Positions 53,475-61,897 of a DNA stretch of 64,000 nt are shown piece by piece. Made by a program: the position numbers and the translations under genes. Numbering within the stretch: position 1 is the stretch's first letter; each line of letters begins with the position of its first letter. The DNA comes from Kitasatospora sp. MAA4 (GTDB lineage Bacteria; Actinomycetota; Actinomycetes; Streptomycetales; Streptomycetaceae): the NCBI RefSeq assembly GCF_029893355.1, contig NZ_JARZAI010000004.1, positions 1 to 64,000 of the forward strand, written 5' to 3'. Below the pieces are notes generated by a model. That model did no database searches and was not told where the DNA came from. It saw only the letters and a program-made list of their open reading frames with translations.

Positions 53475-54955
53475 TGCTGGTGCTCGGTCCGGTCGCCGCC
53501 CCACAGCGTGTGGAACGAGCCGGGCCGGTCCACCCGCCGGTAGGTGTGCGCGCCGAAGAAGTCGCGCTGGCCCTGCACCAGGGCCGCCGGCAGCCGGGAC
53601 GCCCGCAGCGCGTCGTAGTAGGCGAGCGCCGAGGCGAAACCGGGGACGGGCACGCCCAGCTGCGCCGCCGTCGAGACCACCCGGCGCCAGGCGAACTGCG
53701 CGCCCTCCAGGGCGCTGCGGAAGTGCTCGTCGGTCAGCAGGGTGGGCCGATCGGGGTCGGCGTCGTAGGCGGACTTGATCCGGTCCAGGAAGCGCGCCCG
53801 GATGATGCAGCCGCCCCGCCAGATGGTCGCCATCGCGCCCGGGTCGATCCGCCACTCGTACTCGGCGGCGCCGGCCTGGATCTGGTTGAAGCCCTGGGCG
53901 TAGGCGACCATCTTGGACGCGTAGAGCGCCTGCTCGACCTCGGCCGCGAAGGTGTCCGAGGCCGCGCTGTCCAGCCAGGTCTCGGTGGGCCCGGGCAGCT
54001 CGCGCGTCGCCTCGCGCAGCGCGATGCTGCCCGACAGCGAGCGGGCGAAGACCGCCTCCGCGATCCCGCTCACCGGGACGCCGAGCTCCAGCGCGGTCTG
54101 CACGGTCCAGCGGCCGGTGCCCTTCTGCTCGGCCTGGTCCAGCACCACGTCCACGAAGGGCCGGCCGGTCTCGGCGTCGGTGTGCGCGAGCACCTTGGCC
54201 GTGATCTCGATCAGGTACGACTCCAGCCGCCCGGCGTTCCAGCCGCGGAACACCTGGGCGATCTCGCCCGGCTGCATCCCGGCGCCGCGCCGCAGCAGGT
54301 CGTACGCCTCGGCGATCAGCTGCATGTCGGCGTACTCGATGCCGTTGTGCACCATCTTCACGAAGTGCCCGGCGCCGTCCGAACCGACGTGCGTGCAGCA
54401 CGGCTCGCCGTCCACCCGGGCCGCGATCGACTCCAGCAGCGGCCCGAGCACCCGGTAGGACTCCACGCTGCCGCCGGGCATGATGCTCGGCCCGAGCAGC
54501 GCCCCCTCCTCGCCGCCGGAGATCCCGCTGCCGACGAAGTGCAGGCCGACCTCGCGCAGCGCGGCCTCCCGGCGGCGGGTGTCCAGGAAGTGCGCGTTCC
54601 CGCCGTCCACCAGGACGTCGCCGGGGTCGAGCAGCGGCACCAGCTCGTCGATCACGGCGTCGGTCGGGGCGCCCGCCTTGACCATGATCACGATCCGCCG
54701 GGGGCGCTCCAGCGAGGCGACGAACCTCTCGGACGTCCTGGCCGGCAGGAAGTCGCCCTCGTGCCCGAAGTCGTCCACCAGCTCGGTGGTGCGGGCCGCG
54801 GTCCGGTTGTGGACGGCGACGCGGTAGCCGTGCCGGGCGAAGTTGCGGGCCAGGTTGCGTCCCATGACGGCCAGTCCGGTGACACCGACCTGGGCGTGGG
54901 CCTGCTCCGCCGCCTGCGTGTGATCCTGCGCCTGTTCCTGGGCCTGCTCGGTCAT
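53471..54955 (-). CDS. gnd: 6-phosphogluconate dehydrogenase, decarboxylating (NADP)
   Basis: 494 residues, full length. It oxidises 6-phosphogluconate to ribulose-5-phosphate and gives NADPH. Motifs: VTGLAVMGRNLARNFARHG, with VHNRTAART following strand 2 (NADP phosphate), VDGGNAHF, SGGEEGALLGPSIMPGG, KMVHNGIEYADMQ (catalytic Lys) and QAEQKGTGRWT. The N-terminal 24 residues are Gln/Ala-rich and unlike the core. Coupled to the peroxidase gene, which suggests linked NADPH supply and peroxide defence. Confidence 0.93.
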   Translation of the reverse strand: MTEQAQEQAQDHTQAAEQAHAQVGVTGLAVMGRNLARNFARHGYRVAVHNRTAARTTELVDDFGHEGDFLPARTSERFVASLERPRRIVIMVKAGAPTDAVIDELVPLLDPGDVLVDGGNAHFLDTRRREAALREVGLHFVGSGISGGEEGALLGPSIMPGGSVESYRVLGPLLESIAARVDGEPCCTHVGSDGAGHFVKMVHNGIEYADMQLIAEAYDLLRRGAGMQPGEIAQVFRGWNAGRLESYLIEITAKVLAHTDAETGRPFVDVVLDQAEQKGTGRWTVQTALELGVPVSGIAEAVFARSLSGSIALREATRELPGPTETWLDSAASDTFAAEVEQALYASKMVAYAQGFNQIQAGAAEYEWRIDPGAMATIWRGGCIIRARFLDRIKSAYDADPDRPTLLTDEHFRSALEGAQFAWRRVVSTAAQLGVPVPGFASALAYYDALRASRLPAALVQGQRDFFGAHTYRRVDRPGSFHTLWGGDRTEHQQ

Positions 54956-55168
54956 GACGGGCTACTCCACCAGGTCGTCCGAAGGGTGTGCCGCTTCTCC
55001 GTCCAGCCTGCCGCCATCTCCACAGGCCTGCACCCGGGCGGGCAGGCGGTACGGCTGTGCCGGGCGGTCGGCACTCACCCGGACGGCCCGTTTCGCCGCC
55101 GCGACGGTCGGTTACCCATCGGGCGGCAACCCCGTCCGACTGTCACCGGCGAAAGCAGGGTCCCCCCG

Positions 55169-55723
55169 ATGTCCGCTCTCCTTCAGCTGCCCGGACTCAC
55201 CCCGGGCGTCTGGGCGCTCGATCCCGTCCACTCCACGGTCGGTTTCACCGTGCGCCACATGATGGTCTCCAAGGTCCGCGGCACCTTCGACACCTTCTCG
55301 GGGCAGATCACCGTCGCCGAGGACGCGCTGCTGTCGTCCGTGCGGGCCGAGATCGACATGGCGTCGATCAACACCCGCAACGCCGGACGGGACGGAGACC
55401 TGCGCAGCACCAACTACTTCGAGACCGACAAGTACCCGACGATGAACTTCGCCTCGACCGCGGTGAGCGGCTCCGGTGACAAGTACACGGTCACCGGGGA
55501 CCTCACCCTCAAGGGCACCACCCGGCCGGTCGAGCTGGCGCTGGAGTTCCACGGGGTCCGCAGTGCCCCCGGCATGGGCACCCGGGCCGGCTTCTCGGCG
55601 ACCGGCGAGATCAGCCGCAAGGACTTCGGGGTCTCCTTCGAGATGCCGATGGCGGAGGGCGGCGTCGTGGTCGGCGACCGGATCCGGATCGAGCTGGAGA
55701 TCGAGGCGGTCCTCCAGTCGTAG
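55169..55723 (+). CDS. YceI family lipid-binding-like protein
   Basis: 184 residues, lipocalin-like beta barrel of the YceI family: WALDPVHSTVGFTVRHMMVSKVRGTF, TRNAGRDGDLRSTNYF, and VTGDLTLKGTTRPVELALEF. Binds isoprenoid or polyprenyl-like lipids in known members. No signal peptide, as usual for Streptomyces copies. The start ATG has only a weak site upstream. Monocistronic. Confidence 0.9.
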   Translation: MSALLQLPGLTPGVWALDPVHSTVGFTVRHMMVSKVRGTFDTFSGQITVAEDALLSSVRAEIDMASINTRNAGRDGDLRSTNYFETDKYPTMNFASTAVSGSGDKYTVTGDLTLKGTTRPVELALEFHGVRSAPGMGTRAGFSATGEISRKDFGVSFEMPMAEGGVVVGDRIRIELEIEAVLQS

Positions 55724-55800
55724 GGCCGGCTGCGGCTGGCATACGATCTGACGCAGGTTCGGGCAAGGGGCCCGGATTCCTTGTGTGTTGGGGGTTTGGC

Positions 55801-56274
55801 GTGGCGACCGGTCGTGTGGTGCGGTTCGACGGCGTGCGGGGCTATGGGTTCATCGCTCCCGACCACGGCGGGGAGGACGTCTTCCTGCACGTGAACGACA
55901 TGCTGATCCCCGAGGCGGTGGTCCGCTCGGGCCTGGCGGTCGAGTTCGAGGTGGAGGACGGCGAGCGCGGACTGAAGGCCTCCTCGGTCCGGCTCGCCCC
56001 CGGCGCCGAACTCCCGTCGGCCGGCCCCGCACCGGCCTTCTCGGCCGCACCCGCGGGGTCGGCCGCCAGGCACGTGGACCGGCACGTCGAGCGGCACGTC
56101 GACCGGTCCGCGGACGACGACTCGATGTGCGACGTACTCACCGTCGCCGAGTACACCAGGGACGTCACCGAGCTGCTGCTGCACGTGGCGCCGTCGCTGA
56201 CGGGCGCACAGATCCTGCAGATCCGTAACGGGCTGGTGCAGTTCGGCAAGGACCACGGCTGGACCGACGCCTGA
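55801..56274 (+). CDS. Cold-shock domain protein with C-terminal extension
   Basis: 157 residues. Residues 1-65 are a cold-shock domain with RNP1 RGYGFI and RNP2 DVFLHV. A linker with the repeat RHVDRHVERHVDRS follows, and the C-terminal 55 residues form a separate helical domain (CDVLTVAEYTRDVTELLLHVAPSLTG). The extension is known from a Streptomyces cold-shock subfamily. GTG after GGGGG was chosen; a GTG at 55783 is in frame. Confidence 0.85.
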   Translation: MATGRVVRFDGVRGYGFIAPDHGGEDVFLHVNDMLIPEAVVRSGLAVEFEVEDGERGLKASSVRLAPGAELPSAGPAPAFSAAPAGSAARHVDRHVERHVDRSADDDSMCDVLTVAEYTRDVTELLLHVAPSLTGAQILQIRNGLVQFGKDHGWTDA

Positions 56275-56311
56275 GCCCACGCCCGGCGCTCTCGAATGCC
56301 ACACTGGACGC

Positions 56312-56596
56312 ATGACCACAGCGCGTTGGAACGGCAGGATCATCGCCGAGAGCGACCGGACCACGATCGTCGAGGGCAACCACTACTTCCCGCTCGCGGC
56401 GGTGCGGGCCGAGTACCTGGAGGCCTCCGAGACCACCACCGTCTGCCCGTGGAAGGGGATGGCGAACTACTACGACCTCGCCGTCGACGGTGAGCGCAAC
56501 CCCGAAGCCGCCTGGTACTACGCCGAGCCCAGCCTGGAGGCGGCACACATCCGCCACCACGTCGCCTTCTGGCGGGGCGTGCAGATCACCGACTGA
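56312..56596 (+). CDS. DUF427 domain protein
   Basis: 94 residues. DUF427 pattern throughout: WNGRIIAESDRTTIVEGNHYFP, CPWKGMANYYDL, AAWYYAEPS and HHVAFWRGV. Function unknown; often fused to or near nucleotidyltransferase or metabolic genes. Its ATG follows the cold-shock-domain gene by 37 bp. Confidence 0.9.
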   Translation: MTTARWNGRIIAESDRTTIVEGNHYFPLAAVRAEYLEASETTTVCPWKGMANYYDLAVDGERNPEAAWYYAEPSLEAAHIRHHVAFWRGVQITD

Positions 56597-56616
56597 CGAT
56601 CCGTCAGAATCGCACC

Positions 56617-57366
56617 ATGCCGAGGAACAGCGCGGGGTGGGCGAGGATGCGAGGGGTGCTGCACGGGGCCTGGCGGACGGTGCTGCCCGCGCACGACGAC
56701 CGGCACGGGCCGCTGCCGCCGCTACTGCTCGGGCTCACCGTGCTCTCCGGGCTGGTCGACGCGGTCAGCTACCTGCTGTTGGGCCGGGTCTTCGTCGCCA
56801 ACATGACCGGCAACGTGGTCTTCCTCGGCTTCGCCCTGGCCGGCGCCCCGGGCTTCTCCTCCCCCGCCTCGCTGACCGCGCTGGCCGCCTTCGCGCTCGG
56901 CGCACTGCTCGGCGGACGCGTCGCCAGATCGCAGCAGCACCGCGGCCGGGCGCTCCTGTGCGGGGTCCTGATCGAGGCCGCGGCGCTCGCGGCGGCGACC
57001 GTCCTGACCGCGACCGGCGGCGTGCACGACGACCGCTACGCGATCATCGCCGCGATGGCCGCCGCGCTGGGCGTCCAGAACGCCGTGGTCCGCGCACTGG
57101 GCGTCCCCGACCTCACTACCACCGTGCTGACCCTGACCATCGCGGGCATCTTCGCCGACGCCGGCGACCCGGCGGGCGCCGTCAAGGCGGGCCGCCGGCT
57201 GGTCTCCGTGCTGGCGATGCTGGCCGGCGCCGCGCTCGGCACCATCGCGGTGCTGCACGCCGACCACACCACCGCGATGGCCCTGCCACTGGCCGTCATC
57301 CTCGCGGTGGTGGCCGTCAGCGGCTACCACGCCCGCGGCGACGCCCCCTGGACCAGGCCGAGTTGA
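56617..57366 (+). CDS. YoaK family (DUF1275) membrane protein
   Basis: 249 residues with about six membrane helices: LGLTVLSGLVDAVSYLLLGRVFVANMTGNVVFLG is the family signature near the N-terminus, followed by AAALGVQNAVVRALGVPDLTTTVLTLT. Function unknown; possibly transport of small molecules. The start ATG gives about 25 cytosolic residues before TM1. 20 bp after the DUF427 gene, so perhaps cotranscribed. Confidence 0.9.
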   Translation: MPRNSAGWARMRGVLHGAWRTVLPAHDDRHGPLPPLLLGLTVLSGLVDAVSYLLLGRVFVANMTGNVVFLGFALAGAPGFSSPASLTALAAFALGALLGGRVARSQQHRGRALLCGVLIEAAALAAATVLTATGGVHDDRYAIIAAMAAALGVQNAVVRALGVPDLTTTVLTLTIAGIFADAGDPAGAVKAGRRLVSVLAMLAGAALGTIAVLHADHTTAMALPLAVILAVVAVSGYHARGDAPWTRPS

Positions 57367-57434
57367 CGGGCGCCACCCGCAGCCGAGTTCGCATTGTGAC
57401 CCGATTCACGCCTGCCGGACGAACGCTGCAGCCC

Positions 57435-57452
57435 ACCTACGGTCGCGTAGGT
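57435..57452. promoter_or_regulatory. TetR-type operator upstream of the SGNH hydrolase
   Basis: Perfect 7-bp arms ACCTACG / CGTAGGT with 4 bp between, 28 bp before the hydrolase start. The motif resembles sites found near lipid desaturase/lipase genes bound by TetR regulators in actinomycetes; this is from memory. Regulator not in the window. Confidence 0.55.
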
Positions 57453-57480
57453 CACTTGAGATAGTCGATTATTTACGTCC

Positions 57481-58263
57481 ATGGCCGAACTACCGGAGAC
57501 CCCTGACCTCAGTTCCTACATGGCCCTCGGCGACAGCTTCACCGAAGGGCTCAACGACCCCGCGCCCGACGGCGGTTTCGCCGGCTGGGCCGACCGCCTG
57601 GCCGTTCTGCTCGCCGAGCGCCGTCCGGCCGGCGACTTCCGCTACGCCAACCTCGCCGTCCGCGGCCGGCTGCTCCACCAGGTGGTGGCCGAGCAGGTCC
57701 CCCAGGTCCAGCGGTTCCAGCCCGACCTGGTGACGTTCTGCGCCGGTGGCAACGACATCCTGCGGCCCGGCAGCGACCCCGACGAGGTCGCCGAGCGCTT
57801 CGAGGCCGCCGTGCGGCAGTTGCGCGACTGTGCCGGGACGGTGCTGATCTGCACCGGCTTCGACACCCGCGGCGTGCCGGTGCTGCGCCACCTGCGCGGC
57901 AGGATCGCCACCTTCAACCTCCACCTGCGGGCCATCGCCGACCGCAACGACTGCGCGGTGGCGGACCTCTGGTCGCTGCGGCCGCTGCAGGGCCGCCCGG
58001 CGTGGAGTGCGGACCGGCTGCACCTCTCCCCCGAGGGGCACCAGCGCGTCGCGCTGCTCGCCGCCCGCTCGCTCGGCCTGACGCCGGACCAGAACCCGGA
58101 CGCCCCCTGGCCGGCCGAGGACCTGCACAGCCCGGCCGAGCAGCGCCGCGAGAACCTCCAGTGGGCCCGGAGCTACCTGGTGCCCTGGGTCGGGCGACGG
58201 CTGCGCGGCGAGTCCTCCGGAGACAACGTCGAGGCCAAGCGCCCGGACCTGCTGCCGCTCTGA
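57481..58263 (+). CDS. SGNH/GDSL family hydrolase
   Basis: 260 residues, no signal peptide. Block I MALGDSFTEGLNDP with nucleophile Ser, block III CAGGNDILRPG (oxyanion Asn), and block V Asp-x2-His as SADRLHLSPEGHQRV. The family includes esterases and lipases acting on acyl chains. The ATG has an AT-rich upstream and no RBS, so the message may be leaderless. The palindromic operator just upstream suggests control by a TetR-type lipid sensor. Confidence 0.9.
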   Translation: MAELPETPDLSSYMALGDSFTEGLNDPAPDGGFAGWADRLAVLLAERRPAGDFRYANLAVRGRLLHQVVAEQVPQVQRFQPDLVTFCAGGNDILRPGSDPDEVAERFEAAVRQLRDCAGTVLICTGFDTRGVPVLRHLRGRIATFNLHLRAIADRNDCAVADLWSLRPLQGRPAWSADRLHLSPEGHQRVALLAARSLGLTPDQNPDAPWPAEDLHSPAEQRRENLQWARSYLVPWVGRRLRGESSGDNVEAKRPDLLPL

Positions 58264-58350
58264 CCGGACCGGTCGACGATCCGCCGCCGGCGACGGCTAT
58301 CCTTCCCGCACGCCGCTGCGGGTCACCGCCGGTCGGCAGAGGCGACGACA

Positions 58351-58917
58351 ATGGCAGGGGCGATGGCGATGGCTGGATCGGTGCAGAACGACGGAGGCTG
58401 GCGGGAGGAGAGCCGGTTCTCCGTGCTGAGCACCGACCCGGCCGTCCGGGCGGCTCTCGACGCCTGCCTGGCCCGGTCCGCCGCGCCCTCGCCCAGCGCG
58501 AAGCAGTTCCTGGCCGCGTGGGCGGGCACGCCGATCATCGGCGGCTCGATGCTGCGCGGCGCCGAACGCGGCCGCAGCTGGGCGCTCTCCCGCAGCATCG
58601 CGGTCACCAGGAACCACAGCGCGGAGTTCGCCCAGCCGGTCGGCGAGGTCATCGTCGGCGTGGTCTGCTCGCTGGCCCGCACCGGACGCCCGCTGAAGTC
58701 CGTGCAGCAGCTGCCCGACGGGTGCACGCTGACCGCCGCGATCCCCTCCGACGCCCGGACGTTCGGCGGGACCCTGACGGTCACCGTCACGCGCACGGAG
58801 AACGGGTCGCTGGTCCGCGCCGCAGCCGAGATCCCGGGCCAGCTGTACGACTGGGGCGTCGCCAAGCGCACCCTCGCCACCCTGCTCGCTGACATCCCGG
58901 CGCTGCTCGTACCCTGA
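58351..58917 (+). CDS. Hypothetical protein
   Basis: 188 residues. No signal, membrane segment or known motif. Hydrophilic N-terminus, a stretch with LAAWAGTPIIGGSMLRG, and a C-terminal beta/alpha part (GGTLTVTVTRTENGSLVRAA, then GQLYDWGVAKRTL). Codon use is typical, so the frame looks real. Three in-frame ATGs are close together; the first was used, with GAGGCGAC upstream. Not recognised. Confidence 0.65.
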   Translation: MAGAMAMAGSVQNDGGWREESRFSVLSTDPAVRAALDACLARSAAPSPSAKQFLAAWAGTPIIGGSMLRGAERGRSWALSRSIAVTRNHSAEFAQPVGEVIVGVVCSLARTGRPLKSVQQLPDGCTLTAAIPSDARTFGGTLTVTVTRTENGSLVRAAAEIPGQLYDWGVAKRTLATLLADIPALLVP

Positions 58918-58922
58918 GCCGC

Positions 58923-59459
58923 ATGGACGAGGTGGCGGCGGTGGTCGGGACAGTGCTCGGGATGAGGGAGTCGGCGGAGGCCGGTGACGTGGTGATGATG
59001 TGTGGCCTGCCCGGGTCCGGCAAGACCACCTACGCGAAGGCCCTCGAACGCCGCGGCTACACCCGGCTGTCCATCGACGAGGTGGTGTGGCAGCGCATCG
59101 GCCACGACGCGGCGGATCTCGATCCCGACGAGTACGAGCGTCACCGGTCCACCGCGGAGCAGGAGTTGTGGGAGCAGCTGACGCAGCTGCTGGCGATGCG
59201 GCAGCCGGTCGTGCTGGACTACAGCTTCTGGAACCGCGCGACCCGCGAACGCTACAAGGCGCTCATCGAGAGCCACGGCTGCCGCTGGCAGCTGATCCGC
59301 CTCCGGGTGGACCTGGACACCCTGCGACGCCGGCTGGCCGCCCGCAACGTGCTGGACGGCGCCAACAGCGTCACCGTCAGCGAGGAGCTGCTTGAGCGCT
59401 ATGCCGCCGGCTTCCAGGAGCCGGTGGGGGAAGGCGAGTTGCTCATCCCGCAGAGCTGA
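58923..59459 (+). CDS. P-loop kinase (AAA_33 type)
   Basis: 178 residues. Walker A VMMCGLPGSGKTTYAKALERR, IDEVVWQRIG, then DYSFWNRATRERYKALIE and LRRRLAARN forming the lid region. It resembles small phosphotransferases of antibiotics, nucleosides or shikimate-like substrates. Substrate unknown. It follows the hypothetical gene at 58351 by 5 bp and is probably in its operon. A distant relative is at 41495. Confidence 0.83.
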   Translation: MDEVAAVVGTVLGMRESAEAGDVVMMCGLPGSGKTTYAKALERRGYTRLSIDEVVWQRIGHDAADLDPDEYERHRSTAEQELWEQLTQLLAMRQPVVLDYSFWNRATRERYKALIESHGCRWQLIRLRVDLDTLRRRLAARNVLDGANSVTVSEELLERYAAGFQEPVGEGELLIPQS

Positions 59460-59477
59460 CCGGCGCTGCGGTGGGGC

Positions 59478-59759
59478 TCAGGCGCCGAGCTGCCAGAGGG
59501 TGCCGTGGCTGGACAGCACGGTGGCGGCCAGGATCACCAGGTCGGCCGCGCCGAGGGTGAGGCCGAGCAGCGCGCGGCCGCGGCGGGCGGTGCCGCGGTG
59601 CAGGGCGAGGGCGCCAAGGACGAGGGCGCAGGGGCCGAGGACGACGTTGAAGATCAGCAGGCCGACCAGGCCGAGGATGAACGAGGCCACGGCCATGCCG
59701 TCCGCGTCCTCGGTGCTGCCTGCGGTGGTGGGGTGCTGAGTGCGGGTCAGGGCTGCCAT
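59478..59759 (-). CDS. DUF4190 domain membrane protein
   Basis: 93 residues: a hydrophilic N-terminus of 20 residues and two to three hydrophobic helices (GMAVASFILGLVGLLIFNVVLGPCALVLGALALHRG). Pattern as in DUF4190, a small membrane domain of unknown role. It lies 43 bp downstream of the 51-residue membrane protein and is probably cotranscribed with it. Confidence 0.82.
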   Translation of the reverse strand: MAALTRTQHPTTAGSTEDADGMAVASFILGLVGLLIFNVVLGPCALVLGALALHRGTARRGRALLGLTLGAADLVILAATVLSSHGTLWQLGA

Positions 59760-59802
59760 CGGTCTGTTCCTTCCCGAGAAGTGGTGGTCGATCTGCGGAC
59801 GG

Positions 59803-59958
59803 TCAGTGGCGGCGGAGGCGGGCCAGGCCCTCGCGGGCGCCGAAGAGGAGCAGCCAGCCGGTGATGGCGGCTGCCGCGGCGAGGAAGACCGGCAGGGTGG
59901 TGTGGCCGGCGGCGCCCAACAGGACGCCCATGACGGCGATCACGGCGAGGAGGAACAT
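59803..59958 (-). CDS. 51-residue membrane protein
   Basis: Two predicted helices (FLLAVIAVMGVLLGAAG and LPVFLAAAAAITGWLLLFG) and a short basic tail. The ATG after AAAGG was chosen since the frame upstream is charged and non-membrane. Function unknown. It is divergent from a TetR regulator across a long palindrome, so it is the likely repressed target. Confidence 0.7.
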   Translation of the reverse strand: MFLLAVIAVMGVLLGAAGHTTLPVFLAAAAAITGWLLLFGAREGLARLRRH

Positions 59959-60023
59959 CTGCGACCTTTCGGGACGGGCCCGAGCAGTTGACGGGCGGTT
60001 GGCGGAGCGGTGGCGATCATTCG

Positions 60024-60051
60024 GCGAACACTTGGGATGACAAGTGTTCGC
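60024..60051. promoter_or_regulatory. 28-bp palindrome between the small membrane gene and TetR
   Basis: Perfect 11-bp arms GCGAACACTTG / CAAGTGTTCGC with a 6-bp centre. A second symmetric site, GCAAACA-GT-TGTTTAC, follows at 60083-60098. They are candidate operators of the divergent TetR regulator. The AT-rich patch is unusual for this GC-rich window. Confidence 0.7.
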
Positions 60052-60106
60052 TGACTTCTTCACTCTACGCTGGTCAAAGTCGGCAAACAGTTGTTTACTG
60101 AATGAC

Positions 60107-60739
60107 GTGAGTCACACCCCCGGAATCAGACAGGCCCAGAAGCAGCAGAGCCGCCGCGCACTGCTGGACGCGGGACTGCTCCTGCTCGAACACCAGAACC
60201 TCAGCAGCCTCGGCGTGCGGGAGGTGACCCGCACCGCCGGGATGTCCCCCGCCGGCTTCTACCGGCACTTCCGCGACCTGGACGACCTCGGCGTCGCACT
60301 GGTCGAGGAGTCGCTGGCGAGCCTGCACGGCATGATCACCGCGATCCTGGCCGGCGAGGGCGACGCCGACCAACTGATCGACCGCACCGTCGACGTGGTG
60401 GCCCGGCACGTCCGGGAGCACCGCGCGCACGTCCGCTTCCTGTGCCGCGAACGGCACGGCGGCGTGCAGCCGGTGCGAGCCGCGATCACCGCCGAGCTCG
60501 ACGCGTTCATCGTCGAGGTCGCCGCCGCCCTCGGGACCCAGGAGCAGAGCGCCGCCTGGAGCGTGGCGGACCTGCGGATGCTCTCCGGCCTCTACGTCGA
60601 GCATCTGGTCTCCACGGCGGCGGCCTTCCTGGAGGCCGCCGAGGAGGCACCCGGGGCCGAGCAGCGGATCGCCGCCACAGCCCGCGCCCAGCTGCGCCTG
60701 ATCAGCCTCGGCCGCCTGCACTGGCCCACCGTCGGCTAG
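60107..60739 (+). CDS. TetR family transcriptional regulator (FabR-like)
   Basis: 210 residues. HTH at about 10-60 (QQSRRALLDAGLLLLEHQNLSSLGVREVTRTAGMSPAGFYRHF) resembles FabR-type regulators of fatty-acid composition. The C-terminus has the long helical ligand domain (HVRFLCRERHGGVQPVRAA). GTG was chosen because it directly precedes SHTPGIRQAQKQQ; the frame continues upstream through the operator region. Probable targets are its own gene and the divergent membrane genes. Confidence 0.85.
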   Translation: MSHTPGIRQAQKQQSRRALLDAGLLLLEHQNLSSLGVREVTRTAGMSPAGFYRHFRDLDDLGVALVEESLASLHGMITAILAGEGDADQLIDRTVDVVARHVREHRAHVRFLCRERHGGVQPVRAAITAELDAFIVEVAAALGTQEQSAAWSVADLRMLSGLYVEHLVSTAAAFLEAAEEAPGAEQRIAATARAQLRLISLGRLHWPTVG

Positions 60740-61888
60740 GGCTGTGACCGCGTTCCGCGCGGGCCCCTGAGCGACTCTGAGCGACCGTCCGCGCCGCGGA
60801 TCTACGTCGACTACTGGGGCTGGACCTCGGACCCGGCGGGCGTGGCGCCCTACCTCAACCGGTTCTACTCCTCGGTCGGCTCCTCGCCCTGGCTGGCCAC
60901 CGTCGAGCAGTACGGCGCCGCCTCGACCCCCGACATGCTGGCCGGCACCTGGTCGGACCCGGCGCCGGTGCCCGCCGTGCCGACCGATGCGCAGATCCAG
61001 GCCGAGGCGGTCAGCGCCGCGCAGCACTTCGGCGTCCCCACCTCGGTGAACACCCAGATCGTCGTGGCGACTCCGACCGGTCACTCGACGGCGGGCTTCG
61101 GCGGCAGCTACTGCGGCTACCACAGCGCGGTCACCGCGATGCCCAGCATCACCTACACCGACCTGCCGTACATGCCGGACGCGGGAGGCTCCTGCGGAGC
61201 GGGCAGCGCCAACGGCACCGCCGGCACCCTGGACGGCGTCAGCATCGTCGCGGGGCACGAAATGGCCGAGGCCATCACCGACCCACTGATCAACGGCTGG
61301 CGCGACAGCACCGCCGCGGAGATCGGGGACAAGTGCGCCTGGGTCAACATCGGGAACACCAACCTCTCCGGCAACACCTTCGCCATGCAGCCGCTGTGGA
61401 GCAACAGTTCCGGCGGCTGCACCATGGGGTCGGGCTCCTGGTCCAGCTGGCAGCAGCACGGCGTGCCGACACCGGGCGCCGCCGCCGGAGCCTCCCCGGC
61501 GGTCTCCTCGGCCACCTCACCCGGCAACGGCCGCATCGATCTCTTCGGCCTCGGCACCAACAACAACATCTGGCACAAGTACTGGACCCCGGCCACCGGA
61601 TGGACCAGCTGGTCGCCCGACCTGCCGGCCCTGCCCGCCGGTATCGCACCCGGCAGCTCGCCGGCCGCCTCGCTGTGGCAGCCGAACGCCGGCGAGATCG
61701 AGGTCTACGTCCGCGGAAAGGACCGCGCGATCTGGAACATCCTCTACAGCGGCGGCCGTTGGGGAGCCTGGTCGTCCCAGGGCGGCGCTCTGGCGTCCAA
61801 CACCACGGCGCTCTCCCCCGGCTCGAACATGATCGACCTGTTCGCGGCCGGCACAAACGGCTCGCTGTACGAGAAGCTCTGGGCCTAG
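60740..61888 (+). pseudogene. 5'-truncated secreted HExxxE-type protein with PLL-like repeats
   Basis: The frame is open from the TetR stop but has no ATG/GTG/TTG until 60842. The codons before it already encode conserved-looking PRIYVDYWGWTSDPAG, so the signal peptide and start are missing. The rest has a metalloprotease-like GHEMAEAITDP, paired Cys, and a C-terminal part with two or three PLL/beta-propeller-like repeats (IDLFGLGTNNNIWHKYW, IEVYVRGKDRAIWNI). Translation from GTG 60842 would give 348 residues lacking export. A gene decayed by deletion next to TetR is the simplest reading. Confidence 0.65.
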
Positions 61889-61897
61889 GCTGTCTCG

